Shown here in pieces: positions 50,532 through 59,600 of a stretch of DNA of 59,659 nucleotides. Location: the NCBI GenBank assembly GCA_017452475.1, contig JAFTMJ010000044.1, forward strand, positions 1-59,659, read 5' to 3'. Position numbers and translations under genes: made by a program. A model generated the notes under the pieces. It was not told where the DNA came from and ran no database searches. It saw only the letters and a program-made list of their open reading frames with translations. The DNA is from Clostridia bacterium. Its GTDB lineage: Bacteria > Bacillota > Clostridia > Oscillospirales > CAG-272. The stretch's first letter is position 1. Each line of letters opens with the position of its first letter.

Positions 50532-51778
50532 CTTATGTGTCCGTCACCTTTTATAATATATTTTGTGGTTGTAAGGGCAGAAAGACCCATAGGTCCCCTT
50601 GCGTGGAGCTTTTGGGTGGAAATACCGATTTCCGCGCCTAAGCCAAACTCGCCGCCGTCTGTAAACCTTGTGGAAGCGTTAACATAAAGGGAGCAGGAGT
50701 CAATGGCAGAAACAAAGTAGTCCGCATTCCTTGCGTTTTCAGTTATTATGCTTTCGCTGTGGCCTGTGGAGTATTTTCTTATGTGGTCAACTGCCTCGTA
50801 AACGTCCTCAACAACCTTACAGCTAATGATGTAATCATCGTACTCCGTGTCAAAATCCTTTTCTGTTGCCTTAGCAATTTGCGGCAAAATCGCACAGGAT
50901 TTTTCGCAACCGCGAAATTCAAGGTTAAATTTCCTCGTTTCCTCATAGAAGCGGGGTAAAAATTCGGATGCAACCCTCTTGCTTACCAGCACGGTTTCGA
51001 TTGCGTTGCAAACGGATGGGCGGGAGCATTTTGCATTTACGGCAACCTTAATTGCCATATCAATGTCACCGCTGTCATCTACATACAGGTGGCAGTTACC
51101 TGCGCCTGTTTCGATAACGGGAACCTTTGCGTTATTAACAACGCTTTGGATAAGACCCTTGCCGCCTCTTGGAATAAGCACATCAACAAGACCGCGCATT
51201 TCCATTAAGGCATTTGCACTGTCACGGGTAGTGTTTTCAACCAAGCAAACGCAGTTTTCGTCAAAGCCGCACATATTAAGGGCATTTCTTATAATTCCAA
51301 CAACGCATTTGTTTGTGTTAATTGCCTCCTTGCCGCCGCGAAGCACAACCGCATTGCCACTCTTCAGGCAAAGGGATGCAGCATCGGGCGTTACATTTGG
51401 GCGCGCCTCATATATCATCGCAACAACGCCCAAGGGCACGCGTGTGCATTCGATTTTTAGTCCGTTAGGGCGGGTAAAGGTGGAGCCTGTGCCAATTGGG
51501 TCGGGCAGGGATACCACGTGCTCAATTGCCCTTGCAAGGCCCTCGACCCTTTGCTCGTTTAGCATAAGGCGGTCAAGCATAGCGTCGCTTATGCCGTTGT
51601 CCTTCGCCTTGCTTAGGTCGAGCTTGTTTGCCTCAATAATATCCTTGCAGTTATCTCTTAGCGCCTGCGCAATTTTCAAAAGCGCATTATCTCTTTCCCC
51701 TGTGCTTTTTGTTGCCAAGGAGTAGGATGCCTCCTTTGCGCTTTGGCACAGAGCTTTTATTTCGTTAAATATATCCAT
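50528..51778 (-). CDS. proA: Glutamate-5-semialdehyde dehydrogenase
   Basis: Reduces gamma-glutamyl phosphate to the semialdehyde in proline synthesis. The 416-residue protein shows the ALDH-fold motifs PLGVVAMIYEARPNVT near residue 115 and the catalytic Cys in SRPSVCNAIETVL near 255, with GGEFGLGAEIGIST and ARGPMGLSALTT near the end. It follows proB by 33 bases on the same strand. Confidence 0.97.
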   Translation of the reverse strand: MDIFNEIKALCQSAKEASYSLATKSTGERDNALLKIAQALRDNCKDIIEANKLDLSKAKDNGISDAMLDRLMLNEQRVEGLARAIEHVVSLPDPIGTGSTFTRPNGLKIECTRVPLGVVAMIYEARPNVTPDAASLCLKSGNAVVLRGGKEAINTNKCVVGIIRNALNMCGFDENCVCLVENTTRDSANALMEMRGLVDVLIPRGGKGLIQSVVNNAKVPVIETGAGNCHLYVDDSGDIDMAIKVAVNAKCSRPSVCNAIETVLVSKRVASEFLPRFYEETRKFNLEFRGCEKSCAILPQIAKATEKDFDTEYDDYIISCKVVEDVYEAVDHIRKYSTGHSESIITENARNADYFVSAIDSCSLYVNASTRFTDGGEFGLGAEIGISTQKLHARGPMGLSALTTTKYIIKGDGHIR

Positions 51779-51811
51779 AGTTTACCTCACAAATGTGCGC
51801 TTGACCCGAAA

Positions 51812-52600
51812 TTATTTTGCCTTTTTTGTTGCAAAATAAGTGCCCAGGTGCTTGCCGTCTAAAATATCGTATAGCTTATATGGGTTTTCACCGTTGATTA
51901 TAAGCATTGGTATACCGTTGTCAGTGGCGATTTTAGCCGCCTCTATCTTGGTTGCCATTCCTCCTGTGCCGCGCTTTGTGCCTGCTCCACCTGCGTATGC
52001 CATAACCTCATCGTTAATTTCATCTACACGGTCGATAAGCACCGCATCGTCAAACTTCCTTGGGTCCTTGTTGTAAAGACCGTCAATGTCACTCATATTA
52101 ATAATCAAATCCGCATCGCAGGCAATACCCACATAGGCGGAAAGGGTATCGTTACCGCCGAAGCGAATACCGTCACAGGAAACGGAGTCGTTTTCGTTAA
52201 CGATAGGCACACAGCCCATTTTAATCAGAGCATTAAAGGTGTTTTTAACAAGCTCAAGGCGGTGTGGGTCATCAACAACATCCTTAGTCATAAGTATTTG
52301 ACCCACGGTTTTTCCGTAGTTGGCAAAAAAGTTTTCGTAAATCTTCATAAGCTGGCTTTGACCAACCGCCGCGCACGCCTGCTTCTTTTCGAGAGTGTCG
52401 GGGTACTCGGTAAGGGCTAAGCGGGCAAAGCCTGCGCTAACCGCACCGGAGCTGACAAGGGTAATTTCGTGCCCTGCGTTCTTAAAATCGGAAAGGGTAC
52501 GCACCAACGCCTCAATGCGCCTAAAGTTTAAAGCGCCGTTAGGATAGGTAAGGGTGGAGGTGCCGATTTTTACCACAATTCTTTTGCAATTACTTAACAT
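51812..52600 (-). CDS. proB: Glutamate 5-kinase, short form
   Basis: Phosphorylates glutamate in the first step of proline synthesis. The 262-residue protein starts MLSNCKRIVVKIGTSTLTYP and shows ENDSV near residue 135 and SDIDGLYNKDPR near 165, with GTKRGTGGMATKIEAA near 207, as in other amino-acid kinases. It lacks the C-terminal PUA domain found in E. coli ProB, a common short form in clostridia. The start at 52600 lies 9 bases after TGGAGT; a longer frame adds a spurious hydrophobic stretch overlapping the promoter area. Confidence 0.95.
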   Translation of the reverse strand: MLSNCKRIVVKIGTSTLTYPNGALNFRRIEALVRTLSDFKNAGHEITLVSSGAVSAGFARLALTEYPDTLEKKQACAAVGQSQLMKIYENFFANYGKTVGQILMTKDVVDDPHRLELVKNTFNALIKMGCVPIVNENDSVSCDGIRFGGNDTLSAYVGIACDADLIINMSDIDGLYNKDPRKFDDAVLIDRVDEINDEVMAYAGGAGTKRGTGGMATKIEAAKIATDNGIPMLIINGENPYKLYDILDGKHLGTYFATKKAK

Positions 52601-52632
52601 ATTTATAAAACTCCAAAAATAGAAAAATTCGC

Positions 52633-52661
52633 TTGATAAACAAAAACAAATATAGTATAAT
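52633..52661 (+). promoter_or_regulatory. Promoter of the zapA-U32-maf-nth-GH31 run
   Basis: TTGATA (52633-52638), 17-nt spacer, TATAAT (52656-52661), 66 bases before the zapA start. The shared space with proB makes this a divergent regulatory region. Confidence 0.78.
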
Positions 52662-52726
52662 GAAACTGTTAGTAATATTATATATGTTAACGCTTGAAAT
52701 TTCAAGTGTTTTGAAAGGAAAAGGTT

Positions 52727-53032
52727 ATGAAAGAGAAGATTTATGTTGAAATAAAGGGCATTAGGCTTGGTATAATTACCGAGGACGGACGTGAATATGT
52801 TGAAAGCATAGTTAAACAGCTTGAGGAGCAGCTAAACGGGGTAATGGGCGGACAAAGAGGCTGCACCTTGATTGAAGCCGCGCTTTTTGCGGGACTTAGC
52901 CTGCAAAGCAAGTCTGTGGAGGATGACAAGAAAATTAAAAATCTTGAAACACAGCTTACCCTGTATCAAGCAAATGTGAACAGGCTAAAGGCTGAAAATG
53001 AAGAGCTGAGAACAAGGCTTGCTCAAAGATAG
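52727..53032 (+). CDS. zapA: Cell division protein ZapA
   Basis: A 101-residue FtsZ-ring stabiliser. EIKGIRLGIITEDGREYVESI is the N-terminal beta-alpha head; the C-terminal half (about 60-101) is a coiled coil with heptad leucines (LETQLTLYQANVNRLKAENE). Length is typical. It starts an operon, with the U32 gene beginning one base after its stop. Confidence 0.9.
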   Translation: MKEKIYVEIKGIRLGIITEDGREYVESIVKQLEEQLNGVMGGQRGCTLIEAALFAGLSLQSKSVEDDKKIKNLETQLTLYQANVNRLKAENEELRTRLAQR

Positions 53033-53033
53033 T

Positions 53034-55013
53034 ATGAAAAAAATAGAAATTTTGGCTCCCTGTGGGGATATGGATGCGCTGAAAAGCGCCGTTTACGCAG
53101 GGTGTGACGCGGTTTATTTCGGCTTAGAACTGTTTAACGCAAGGATAAGGGCGAAAAACTTTACCCTTGAAGCATTGGGTGAGGCGGTGCGCTTTTGCCA
53201 CGCCCACGGTGTTAAGGTATATGTGACTCTTAACACCCAGCTTTTTGAACGGGAGCTTGAAAAAGCTCTGCAGTATGTGGGTAAGGCTTATGAGTGTGGG
53301 GTTGATGCGCTGATCGTTGCTGATTTCGGCGTTGCCTCCTTGATTAAGGAGCATTACCCCGAGCTTGAAATTCACGCAAGCACACAGGCAAGCGCCCATA
53401 ACCTTGACGGCGTCGAGCTTTTGCACAGCTCCTTGGGCTTTAGCCGCGTGGTGCTGGCTCGTGAGCTTGATTACAAAAGCATAAAGTATATAAGTGAAAA
53501 TGCGGAGGCGGAGACGGAAGTTTTTGTTCACGGCGCCCACTGTATGTCCGTATCGGGGCAGTGCCTTGCCAGCTATTGTATGGGTGGCAGAAGCGGAAAC
53601 AGGGGCGAGTGCGCGCAGCCCTGTCGCTTGCCGTATACAATCGGTAAGGAAAAGGGCTACCATTTAAGCCTTAAGGATATGTCCCTGTCAAGCCACATCC
53701 CGGAGCTTTTAAGCAGTGGCGTTGCCTCGCTGAAAATTGAAGGGAGAATGAAAAACGGCGCCTATGTTGGCGGCACCGTGTCTGTTTGGAGAAGGCTGAT
53801 AGACGAAAAAAGGAACGCCACAAGAGGGGAATTATCCACACTGGGGGCTTTGTTTTCCCGTGGCGGCTTTACAGACGGATACTTTATAAATAAGATTGAC
53901 AAATCAATGCTTGGAATTCGCTCCGATGAGGATAAGGAAAGGACAAGCAGGGTTGACAGTGGCGAAGTGGCAGAGAAAAAGGCGGGCATTGCCTTAGTGG
54001 CAGACCTTTACATAGGTCAAAGGAGCAAGCTTACGCTTATTCACCCGTCAAAAACCGTTACCGTTTACGGCGCGGTGGTGGAGAAAGCCATAAATAATCC
54101 GATGTCACAGGCTGATGTGGAGAAAAATCTAATAAAATTCGGCAACACTCCTTTTACAGTGGAGAAAATCACTGTAAATATGGACAACGGTATAATGATT
54201 AGAAATTCCGCGCTTAATGAGCTTAGGCGCACAGCGGTTGAGGAGCTGTTTAACACAGGAAGGAAGTCAAAGGAAATTCACCTAAGCCCTGTAAAAACAG
54301 ACACTCCCCCCACAAAAATTAAAACCGCCCTGTTTAATAACGAAGGTCAAATCCCTGCAAATTATGAGTACTTTGACATTCGCTTTCTTCCCTTGAATAG
54401 GTATAAGGGCTCAAGCGCGGTAAACGGCGTTGCCCTGCCCCCCGTTGTTCTTGACAAGGAGTGGGGCGAGGTTACAAAAATGCTGGAGCTTTGCCGTGAA
54501 AGGGGGATAAAATTTGCCCTTGTTTCCAACATAGGACAGGTGGAAAGGGTAAGGTCACTGGGCTTTGAAATTATTGGTGATTACCGCTTTAATGTGTTTA
54601 ACTCGTATACCGTAAAATACTTAAAATCCATTGGAATTGAACGGTGCATTGTGTCCCCCGAGCTTTCCTTGGCGCAGCTAAGGGACTTTTGCGGTCAAGG
54701 GGTTATTGTCTATGGCAAGCTCCCTGTTATGACAACCCATAAGTGCGTTTTGAAGGACACCTACGGGTGCGAAAAATGTAAGGGCTACATAAAAGACAGA
54801 CAAGGGGCAAGCCTTTTTGCCGAGGGAGTGTACGGACACAGAAATATCATATACAACAGCGTTCCCATTTATATGGCTGATAAAAAAACCGATATATACC
54901 CATATTCTCACCACTTTATTTTCAGCGATGAAAAGAGGGATGAGGCATACGAAATTATAGAAGCATACAAAAACGGCACTGCATCAAGCAGGAGCATAAA
55001 GAGGATAAAATGA
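53034..55013 (+). CDS. U32 family peptidase with DUF3656 domain (RlhA-like)
   Basis: A 659-residue protein of the U32 family with an extended C-terminal DUF3656 region. Seen: ILAPCGDMDALKSAVYAGCDAVYFG at the start of the barrel, the Fe-S cysteines of GQCLASYCMGG, GECAQPCRLPY, and the signature SGVASLKIEGRMKNGAYVG near 230; a later CVLKDTYGCEKCKG. E. coli RlhA, with the same layout and about the same length, hydroxylates 23S rRNA C2501. This protein is therefore a good RlhA candidate, though some relatives are called collagenase-like proteases. The start is the ATG one base after the zapA stop; a TTG 15 bases upstream is less likely. Confidence 0.85.
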   Translation: MKKIEILAPCGDMDALKSAVYAGCDAVYFGLELFNARIRAKNFTLEALGEAVRFCHAHGVKVYVTLNTQLFERELEKALQYVGKAYECGVDALIVADFGVASLIKEHYPELEIHASTQASAHNLDGVELLHSSLGFSRVVLARELDYKSIKYISENAEAETEVFVHGAHCMSVSGQCLASYCMGGRSGNRGECAQPCRLPYTIGKEKGYHLSLKDMSLSSHIPELLSSGVASLKIEGRMKNGAYVGGTVSVWRRLIDEKRNATRGELSTLGALFSRGGFTDGYFINKIDKSMLGIRSDEDKERTSRVDSGEVAEKKAGIALVADLYIGQRSKLTLIHPSKTVTVYGAVVEKAINNPMSQADVEKNLIKFGNTPFTVEKITVNMDNGIMIRNSALNELRRTAVEELFNTGRKSKEIHLSPVKTDTPPTKIKTALFNNEGQIPANYEYFDIRFLPLNRYKGSSAVNGVALPPVVLDKEWGEVTKMLELCRERGIKFALVSNIGQVERVRSLGFEIIGDYRFNVFNSYTVKYLKSIGIERCIVSPELSLAQLRDFCGQGVIVYGKLPVMTTHKCVLKDTYGCEKCKGYIKDRQGASLFAEGVYGHRNIIYNSVPIYMADKKTDIYPYSHHFIFSDEKRDEAYEIIEAYKNGTASSRSIKRIK

Positions 55014-55576
55014 AAATAGTTTTAGGTTCAAAATCTCCAAGAAGGCGTGAAATCCTTGGAATGGTTACAAAGGATTTTGAGGTTAGAGTGTCTTATGCTG
55101 ACGAAAGCTATGGCGCGGATACACCTCTTCAAGATGTGCCAAGGCTCTTGGCGGAAAGAAAGGCAATGGCGGTTGAGGCTGCGCAGGATGAGGTGATTAT
55201 CGGCTGTGACACTGTAGTTATTTACGATGGCGAGCTTATGGGCAAGCCAAGGGACAAGGCGGAGGCAATCGGTATGCTAAAGAGGTTAAGCGGCACCACC
55301 CATCAGGTAATTAGCGGCATTTGTGTCCGCACAAGGGACAGGATGCACAGTGACTCCGTTACTACCTATGTTAAGTTTCGTGATTTAACCGACGGTGAGA
55401 TTGAAAACTATGTAAACCGCGAGAACCCCGTTGACAAGGCGGGGGCATACGGCATACAGGAGTCAGCAGGCGCCTTTGTTGAAAAAATCGACGGTGATTT
55501 TTACAATGTTGTGGGCTTGCCGCTTTGCAGGCTTTGCGAAATTTTGAAAAACGAGCTCGGAATTGAGCTGCTTTAG
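55010..55576 (+). CDS. maf: Maf-like nucleoside triphosphate pyrophosphatase
   Basis: A 188-residue house-cleaning enzyme of the Maf/HAM1 group that hydrolyses dTTP/UTP or modified nucleotides and is linked to septum formation. Seen: GSKSPRRREIL at residues 5-15, a GCDTVV motif near 65, GKPRDKAEA and the KAGAYGIQESAG segment near 145. Start overlaps the U32 stop (ATGA). Confidence 0.93.
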   Translation: MKIVLGSKSPRRREILGMVTKDFEVRVSYADESYGADTPLQDVPRLLAERKAMAVEAAQDEVIIGCDTVVIYDGELMGKPRDKAEAIGMLKRLSGTTHQVISGICVRTRDRMHSDSVTTYVKFRDLTDGEIENYVNRENPVDKAGAYGIQESAGAFVEKIDGDFYNVVGLPLCRLCEILKNELGIELL

Positions 55577-55588
55577 AAGGAGGGCACC

Positions 55589-56239
55589 TTGACTAAAAAG
55601 GAAAAGCGTGAAAAAATAGCCAAGGTTGTCTTGGCGCTAAAGGAGGTCTACCCGGAGGCAAAATGCTCCCTTGAATATGAGGGGGACCCGTGGAAGCTCC
55701 TTATAATGGGTCGGCTCAGCGCCCAATGCACTGACGAGCGCGTGAATATAGTGTGCAAGGAGCTTTTTAAAAGCTTCCCAACTCCTGTATCCTTGGCGGA
55801 GGCGCCCAATGCGGAAATAGAGGAAATTATAAAATCCTGCGGTCTTTTTAGAATGAAGGCGAAAAATATAAAGGATGCGTCAATTCGACTTGTAAGGGAC
55901 TACGGCGGGGTGCTGCCCGACACGATGGAGGAGCTTTTAAAATTTGAGGGCGTTGGCAGGAAGGTTGCCAACCTGTTGCTTGGGGACTTGTTCGGCAAGC
56001 CCGCAATAGTGGCGGACACCCACTGCATGCGCATTAACGGCAGGCTCGGTATGTACCGTGAGGGGATGAAGGACCCATTAAAAACAGAAAAAATTTTAAG
56101 CGAGCTGATTGAACCCGGTGAGCAGAGTGACTACTGTCACAGAATGGTGCTTTTCGGCAGGGATTTTTGCCGTGCCCAGAGCCCAAAATGCGACACGTGT
56201 CCCATAAAAACAATATGTAAGGATGAAAAAGATGATTGA
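55589..56239 (+). CDS. nth: Endonuclease III
   Basis: A 216-residue bifunctional DNA glycosylase/AP lyase for oxidised pyrimidines. Seen: the helix-hairpin-helix FEGVGRKVANLLLGD with the catalytic Lys, an Asp in VADTHCMRI, and the C-terminal [4Fe-4S] set C-x6-C-x2-C-x5-C (CRAQSPKCDTCPIKTIC). It starts at TTG, with AAGGAGGGCACC in front. Its stop overlaps the next gene's start. Confidence 0.95.
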   Translation: MTKKEKREKIAKVVLALKEVYPEAKCSLEYEGDPWKLLIMGRLSAQCTDERVNIVCKELFKSFPTPVSLAEAPNAEIEEIIKSCGLFRMKAKNIKDASIRLVRDYGGVLPDTMEELLKFEGVGRKVANLLLGDLFGKPAIVADTHCMRINGRLGMYREGMKDPLKTEKILSELIEPGEQSDYCHRMVLFGRDFCRAQSPKCDTCPIKTICKDEKDD

Positions 56240-58652
56240 ATTTAAGAAATTACCAAAAGAAAAAAACGGAGAGTGCCTTGACCTTGTGTGGAGGGTTTTT
56301 AATGAGCTTGAAACACCTATTTTCGGGGAAAGCGCCGCACTTGAATATAAGAAAACAATTGATGAAGCAAGGAAAAAGGCTGATGTCACATTTTACGGTG
56401 CCTTGGACGGGGGCAGGGTTGTTGGCGCCCTTGGAATGAGGGAGAACAGCCACATCGGCTACTTCTACATTGACCCCTCGTACCGCAGACATGGCATCGG
56501 CAAAGCCCTTTTTAACCTTATGAAGGGGGACTATGACAGAAAGGATTTTACCGTAAACGCAATGCCCACAGGAATGGAGGCGTACAAGCGCCTTGGCTTT
56601 TCACAAGCGGGAAATTTGAAAAATAACGGCGGAGTTATTACCACACCTATGCGTTACAGGGAGAAAAATCTGTTAAAGAAAAACGGAAATGCCTTGGAAA
56701 GGTATTATAATTGCGAGCTTTTAAGGATTGAGCCCTGGGGCGAAAACGGCTTGCGTATCCGTTGCACACCCGATAATAAATTCAGCCAAAAGAACAGGGC
56801 GTTGCTGGAGCTTCCGCAGCTTGAGGCTGAAATTGAAATAGACGGGGACAGGGGCTATATTAAAAACGGTAATGCCAAGGCAACAATTGATGCTGACGGC
56901 AAGGTGACAATATACAATCAGCACGGAAGGGTGATGCTGGAGGAGTGCCTGGAGCTTCACCCGATAAAGCGCCCCGCAAGGCAATTTAAGCCCCGACTTT
57001 GCGGCTCATATGAGCTAACAATTACCTTTAAGTCTGACCCTAACGAAAGAATTTTCGGTATGGGTCAGTACCAGCAGCCCCTTCTAAATGTAAAGGGCTG
57101 TGTTTTGGAGCTTGCCCACAGAAATTCTCAGGCAAGCGTGCCCTTTTATATCTCCGACCTTGGCTACGGCTTCCTTTGGAATTTGCCTGCCATCGGTGAG
57201 GCTACCTTTGGCAAAAATGTAACAAAATGGAGGGCTGAGGCTTCAAGCGAGCTTGACTATCTTGTAATAGTTGACGACACCCCTAAGCAAATAGAGGAGA
57301 AATATATGACAGCGGTGGGCAAGGCGCCAAAAATGCCGATGCTTGCTCTCGGCTTTTGGCAGTCAAAGCTCCGTTACCGCACACAGGATGAGCTAATGGC
57401 GGTGGCAAGGAAATATAAGGAGCTTGGCATACCCTTAAGCGTTATAGTTTGCGACTTCTTCCACTGGCCGCACCAAGGAGATTTCCGCTTTGACTATGAC
57501 TATTTCCCAAGCCCTGAAAAGATGGCGGCAGAGCTAAGAGAAATGGGCACGGAGCTTATGGTTTCCGTTTGGCCAACCATTGAGTTTGGCAGTGAGAACT
57601 ATGAGGAAATGCTTGAAAAGGGCTTGCTCATAAGAAATGACAGGGGTCCTTCCAACCACACGGAGTTTGTTCACCCTGCGGTTTATTACGATACCACAAA
57701 CCCCGAGGCGAGAAAATTCGTTTGGGATGTGGCGAAGAAAAATTATTACGATAAGGGTATTCGCCTTTTCTGGCTTGATGAGGCAGAGCCTGAGTATATG
57801 CTTTACGATTATGACAACCACCGCTACTATGAGGGTATGTGCGCAGAGGTAGGCAATGTTTATCCTGTGGACTATGCTAAGGGCTTCTACGAGGGGCTTA
57901 AGGCGGCGGGAGAAACAGAGATAATAAGCCTTGTTAGGTGCGCTTGGGCAGGCTCCGCAAAATACGGTGCTCTTGTGTGGTCGGGTGACATTATGCCAAC
58001 CTTTGACTCACTTAAGTGTCAGGTTCGCGCAGGACTTAATATGGCAATTGCGGGTATCCCGTGGTGGACAACGGATATTGGCGGCTTTGACTACGGCGAT
58101 CCAAGCAACAAGGAGTATCAAGAGCTTGTAATGCGCTGGTTTGAGTATGCCACCTTCTGTCCCGTGCTAAGGCTGCACGGCTACCGCGCGCCCTACATCC
58201 CTGCTGACCCAAGTGCCACAGGCGGCGGACAGTGCTACACAGGCGGCGACAACGAGATTTGGAGCTTTGGGGATACCGCCTTTGAGGTTTGTAAGAACCA
58301 CATTTTCCTGCGTGAAAGGCTAAAGCCCTACATTATGGAGCAAATGGATATGGCGCACACTAACGGCACACCGCCTATGCGCCCCTTGTTCTATGATTAT
58401 TCAAGCGATAAGGCTTGTTGGGATATAGATGACCAATATATGTTCGGCGCTGACCTTATGGTTTGCCCTGTTATGGAGCTTGGTCAGCGAAACCGCACGG
58501 TTTATTTCCCACAGGGGGACACTTGGGTTGACCCATATACAGGCAAGGAGTATGCAGGCGGCACAAGCGAGTGTGTAGATGCGCCCCTTGAAAAGATACC
58601 TGTGTTTGTAAGAAAAGGCGGAGAGCTTAGCTCTTCTGTTTTCAAGGCATAA
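56232..58652 (+). CDS. GNAT acetyltransferase-GH31 alpha-glycosidase fusion
   Basis: An 806-residue protein joining two enzymes in one frame. Residues 1-145 are a GNAT domain: a strand pair GALDGGRVVGALGM, then YIDPSYRRHGIGKALFN (acetyl-CoA loop R-x-x-GIGK) and AYKRLGFSQAG. Residues 155-806 are a glycoside hydrolase family 31 enzyme with RIFGMGQYQQ near 280, nucleophile Asp516 in FWLDEAEPE and acid/base Asp586 in LVWSGDI. The 'WLDEAEP' form suits alpha-xylosidase or alpha-glucosidase types. No signal peptide is seen. I know of no standard family with this order. The start at 56232 has AAGG 9 bases upstream; an ATG nine bases earlier lacks spacing. Confidence 0.9.
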   Translation: MIEFKKLPKEKNGECLDLVWRVFNELETPIFGESAALEYKKTIDEARKKADVTFYGALDGGRVVGALGMRENSHIGYFYIDPSYRRHGIGKALFNLMKGDYDRKDFTVNAMPTGMEAYKRLGFSQAGNLKNNGGVITTPMRYREKNLLKKNGNALERYYNCELLRIEPWGENGLRIRCTPDNKFSQKNRALLELPQLEAEIEIDGDRGYIKNGNAKATIDADGKVTIYNQHGRVMLEECLELHPIKRPARQFKPRLCGSYELTITFKSDPNERIFGMGQYQQPLLNVKGCVLELAHRNSQASVPFYISDLGYGFLWNLPAIGEATFGKNVTKWRAEASSELDYLVIVDDTPKQIEEKYMTAVGKAPKMPMLALGFWQSKLRYRTQDELMAVARKYKELGIPLSVIVCDFFHWPHQGDFRFDYDYFPSPEKMAAELREMGTELMVSVWPTIEFGSENYEEMLEKGLLIRNDRGPSNHTEFVHPAVYYDTTNPEARKFVWDVAKKNYYDKGIRLFWLDEAEPEYMLYDYDNHRYYEGMCAEVGNVYPVDYAKGFYEGLKAAGETEIISLVRCAWAGSAKYGALVWSGDIMPTFDSLKCQVRAGLNMAIAGIPWWTTDIGGFDYGDPSNKEYQELVMRWFEYATFCPVLRLHGYRAPYIPADPSATGGGQCYTGGDNEIWSFGDTAFEVCKNHIFLRERLKPYIMEQMDMAHTNGTPPMRPLFYDYSSDKACWDIDDQYMFGADLMVCPVMELGQRNRTVYFPQGDTWVDPYTGKEYAGGTSECVDAPLEKIPVFVRKGGELSSSVFKA

Positions 58653-58657
58653 ACAAC

Positions 58658-58692
58658 TAACGGTTGGGAAAAATTTTCATTCCCAACCGTTA
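58658..58692 (+). terminator. Hairpin downstream of the GH31 fusion gene
   Basis: Perfect 13-bp stem TAACGGTTGGGAA/TTCCCAACCGTTA with a 9-nt loop, five bases after the stop. The T tract (ATTTTTT) lies some ten bases further on, so termination may be partial. Confidence 0.65.
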
Positions 58693-58758
58693 ATATATGG
58701 ATTTTTTGTGAATTTTGTGGTTTAATATAATTATCCAGAATATTTTTAGGAGAGAACA

Positions 58759-59502
58759 ATGAAGAACAATTTTGCCACACAGTTTAAGGAATATAGAAAA
58801 AGGCTTGATATATCCCAGGAGGAAATAGCGGAGAGGCTTAATGTAACCTCCCAGGCGGTGTCCAAGTGGGAGTGTGAAAAGTCCTACCCCGATATGGAAA
58901 TGATGGTTGAAATAGCGGGGCTTTTCGGCATTAGCCTTGACTGTCTTGTTTTGGGGGAGAACAGCGGAGCCATTGAGGGCGTGCCCGATGATGACACACT
59001 GCGCGTGGTTTTCTGCCGTGGCAGGAGAGTGATAGATGCAAACGAGGTTGAAGGCTCCATAAGGGTGCGCTTAGAGGGAAAGCCTGAAAGGGTTGAGGTT
59101 TGGGGCAGCGCAAACATTTACGGAGATATAATAGGCGATGTCAGTGTGGGCGGTGGCTTGAACTGCGACAAGGTCGAGGGCAATATTACAGCAGGCGCCA
59201 GCGTAAACTGCGATGAGGTTAGCGGAAATATTGACGCAGGCGCAGGGGTGAACTGTGACGGCGTTGGCGGCAATGTCAGCGCAGGCACGAACATTGTGTG
59301 CGATGATATTGGCGGCGATGTTTCCTGCGGACTTACCCTGCAGTGCGACAACATTTCGGGTAGCGTTTCCTGCGGTATGACCCTAACCTGTGATACGATT
59401 ATAGGAACGGTACAGGATTGCCACGGAGATATCCATGTGAAAACGCTAAATGGCACTGTGCAGAGCTGCGAAAAAACAGTTTATATTAAGGATGAAAACT
59501 AA
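58759..59502 (+). CDS. XRE-family regulator with a cysteine-ladder beta-solenoid
   Basis: A 247-residue protein. Residues 1-65 are a helix-turn-helix XRE domain (RKRLDISQEEIAERLNV, then TSQAVSKWECEKSYP). A link (about 66-115) leads to a repeat region with six 15-residue units from about 129 to 218; each has the pattern xxGxxxxCDxxxGxv. Cys136, 151, 166, 181, 196 and 211 are spaced exactly 15 residues apart, with extra Cys190, 205, 221 and 237. Such regular short repeats form beta-helices, and the cysteines would stack in a column. Related proteins carry polymer-forming or DUF4097-like beta domains. Redox or metal sensing is a possible role. The start follows AGGAGAG. Confidence 0.85.
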   Translation: MKNNFATQFKEYRKRLDISQEEIAERLNVTSQAVSKWECEKSYPDMEMMVEIAGLFGISLDCLVLGENSGAIEGVPDDDTLRVVFCRGRRVIDANEVEGSIRVRLEGKPERVEVWGSANIYGDIIGDVSVGGGLNCDKVEGNITAGASVNCDEVSGNIDAGAGVNCDGVGGNVSAGTNIVCDDIGGDVSCGLTLQCDNISGSVSCGMTLTCDTIIGTVQDCHGDIHVKTLNGTVQSCEKTVYIKDEN

Positions 59503-59558
59503 AAAAGAAGGCGCCAGCCCAATATCATTAAGATAAGAAACGACAAAAAATAGAAAAA

Positions 59559-59600
59559 GCACCTATCAAAGATTTAACGCGATGATAGGTGCAATTTTTT
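59559..59600 (+). terminator. Terminator downstream of the XRE regulator
   Basis: Perfect 10-bp stem GCACCTATCA/TGATAGGTGC (59559-59568 with 59583-59592), 14-nt loop, then AATTTTTTT. The remaining 59 bases to the window end show no gene. Confidence 0.9.

Noticed and set aside
56640..56720. Frameshift or missed stop between the GNAT and GH31 parts
   Set aside because: The frame is open and codon use is unchanged across the junction; no slippery sequence was seen.
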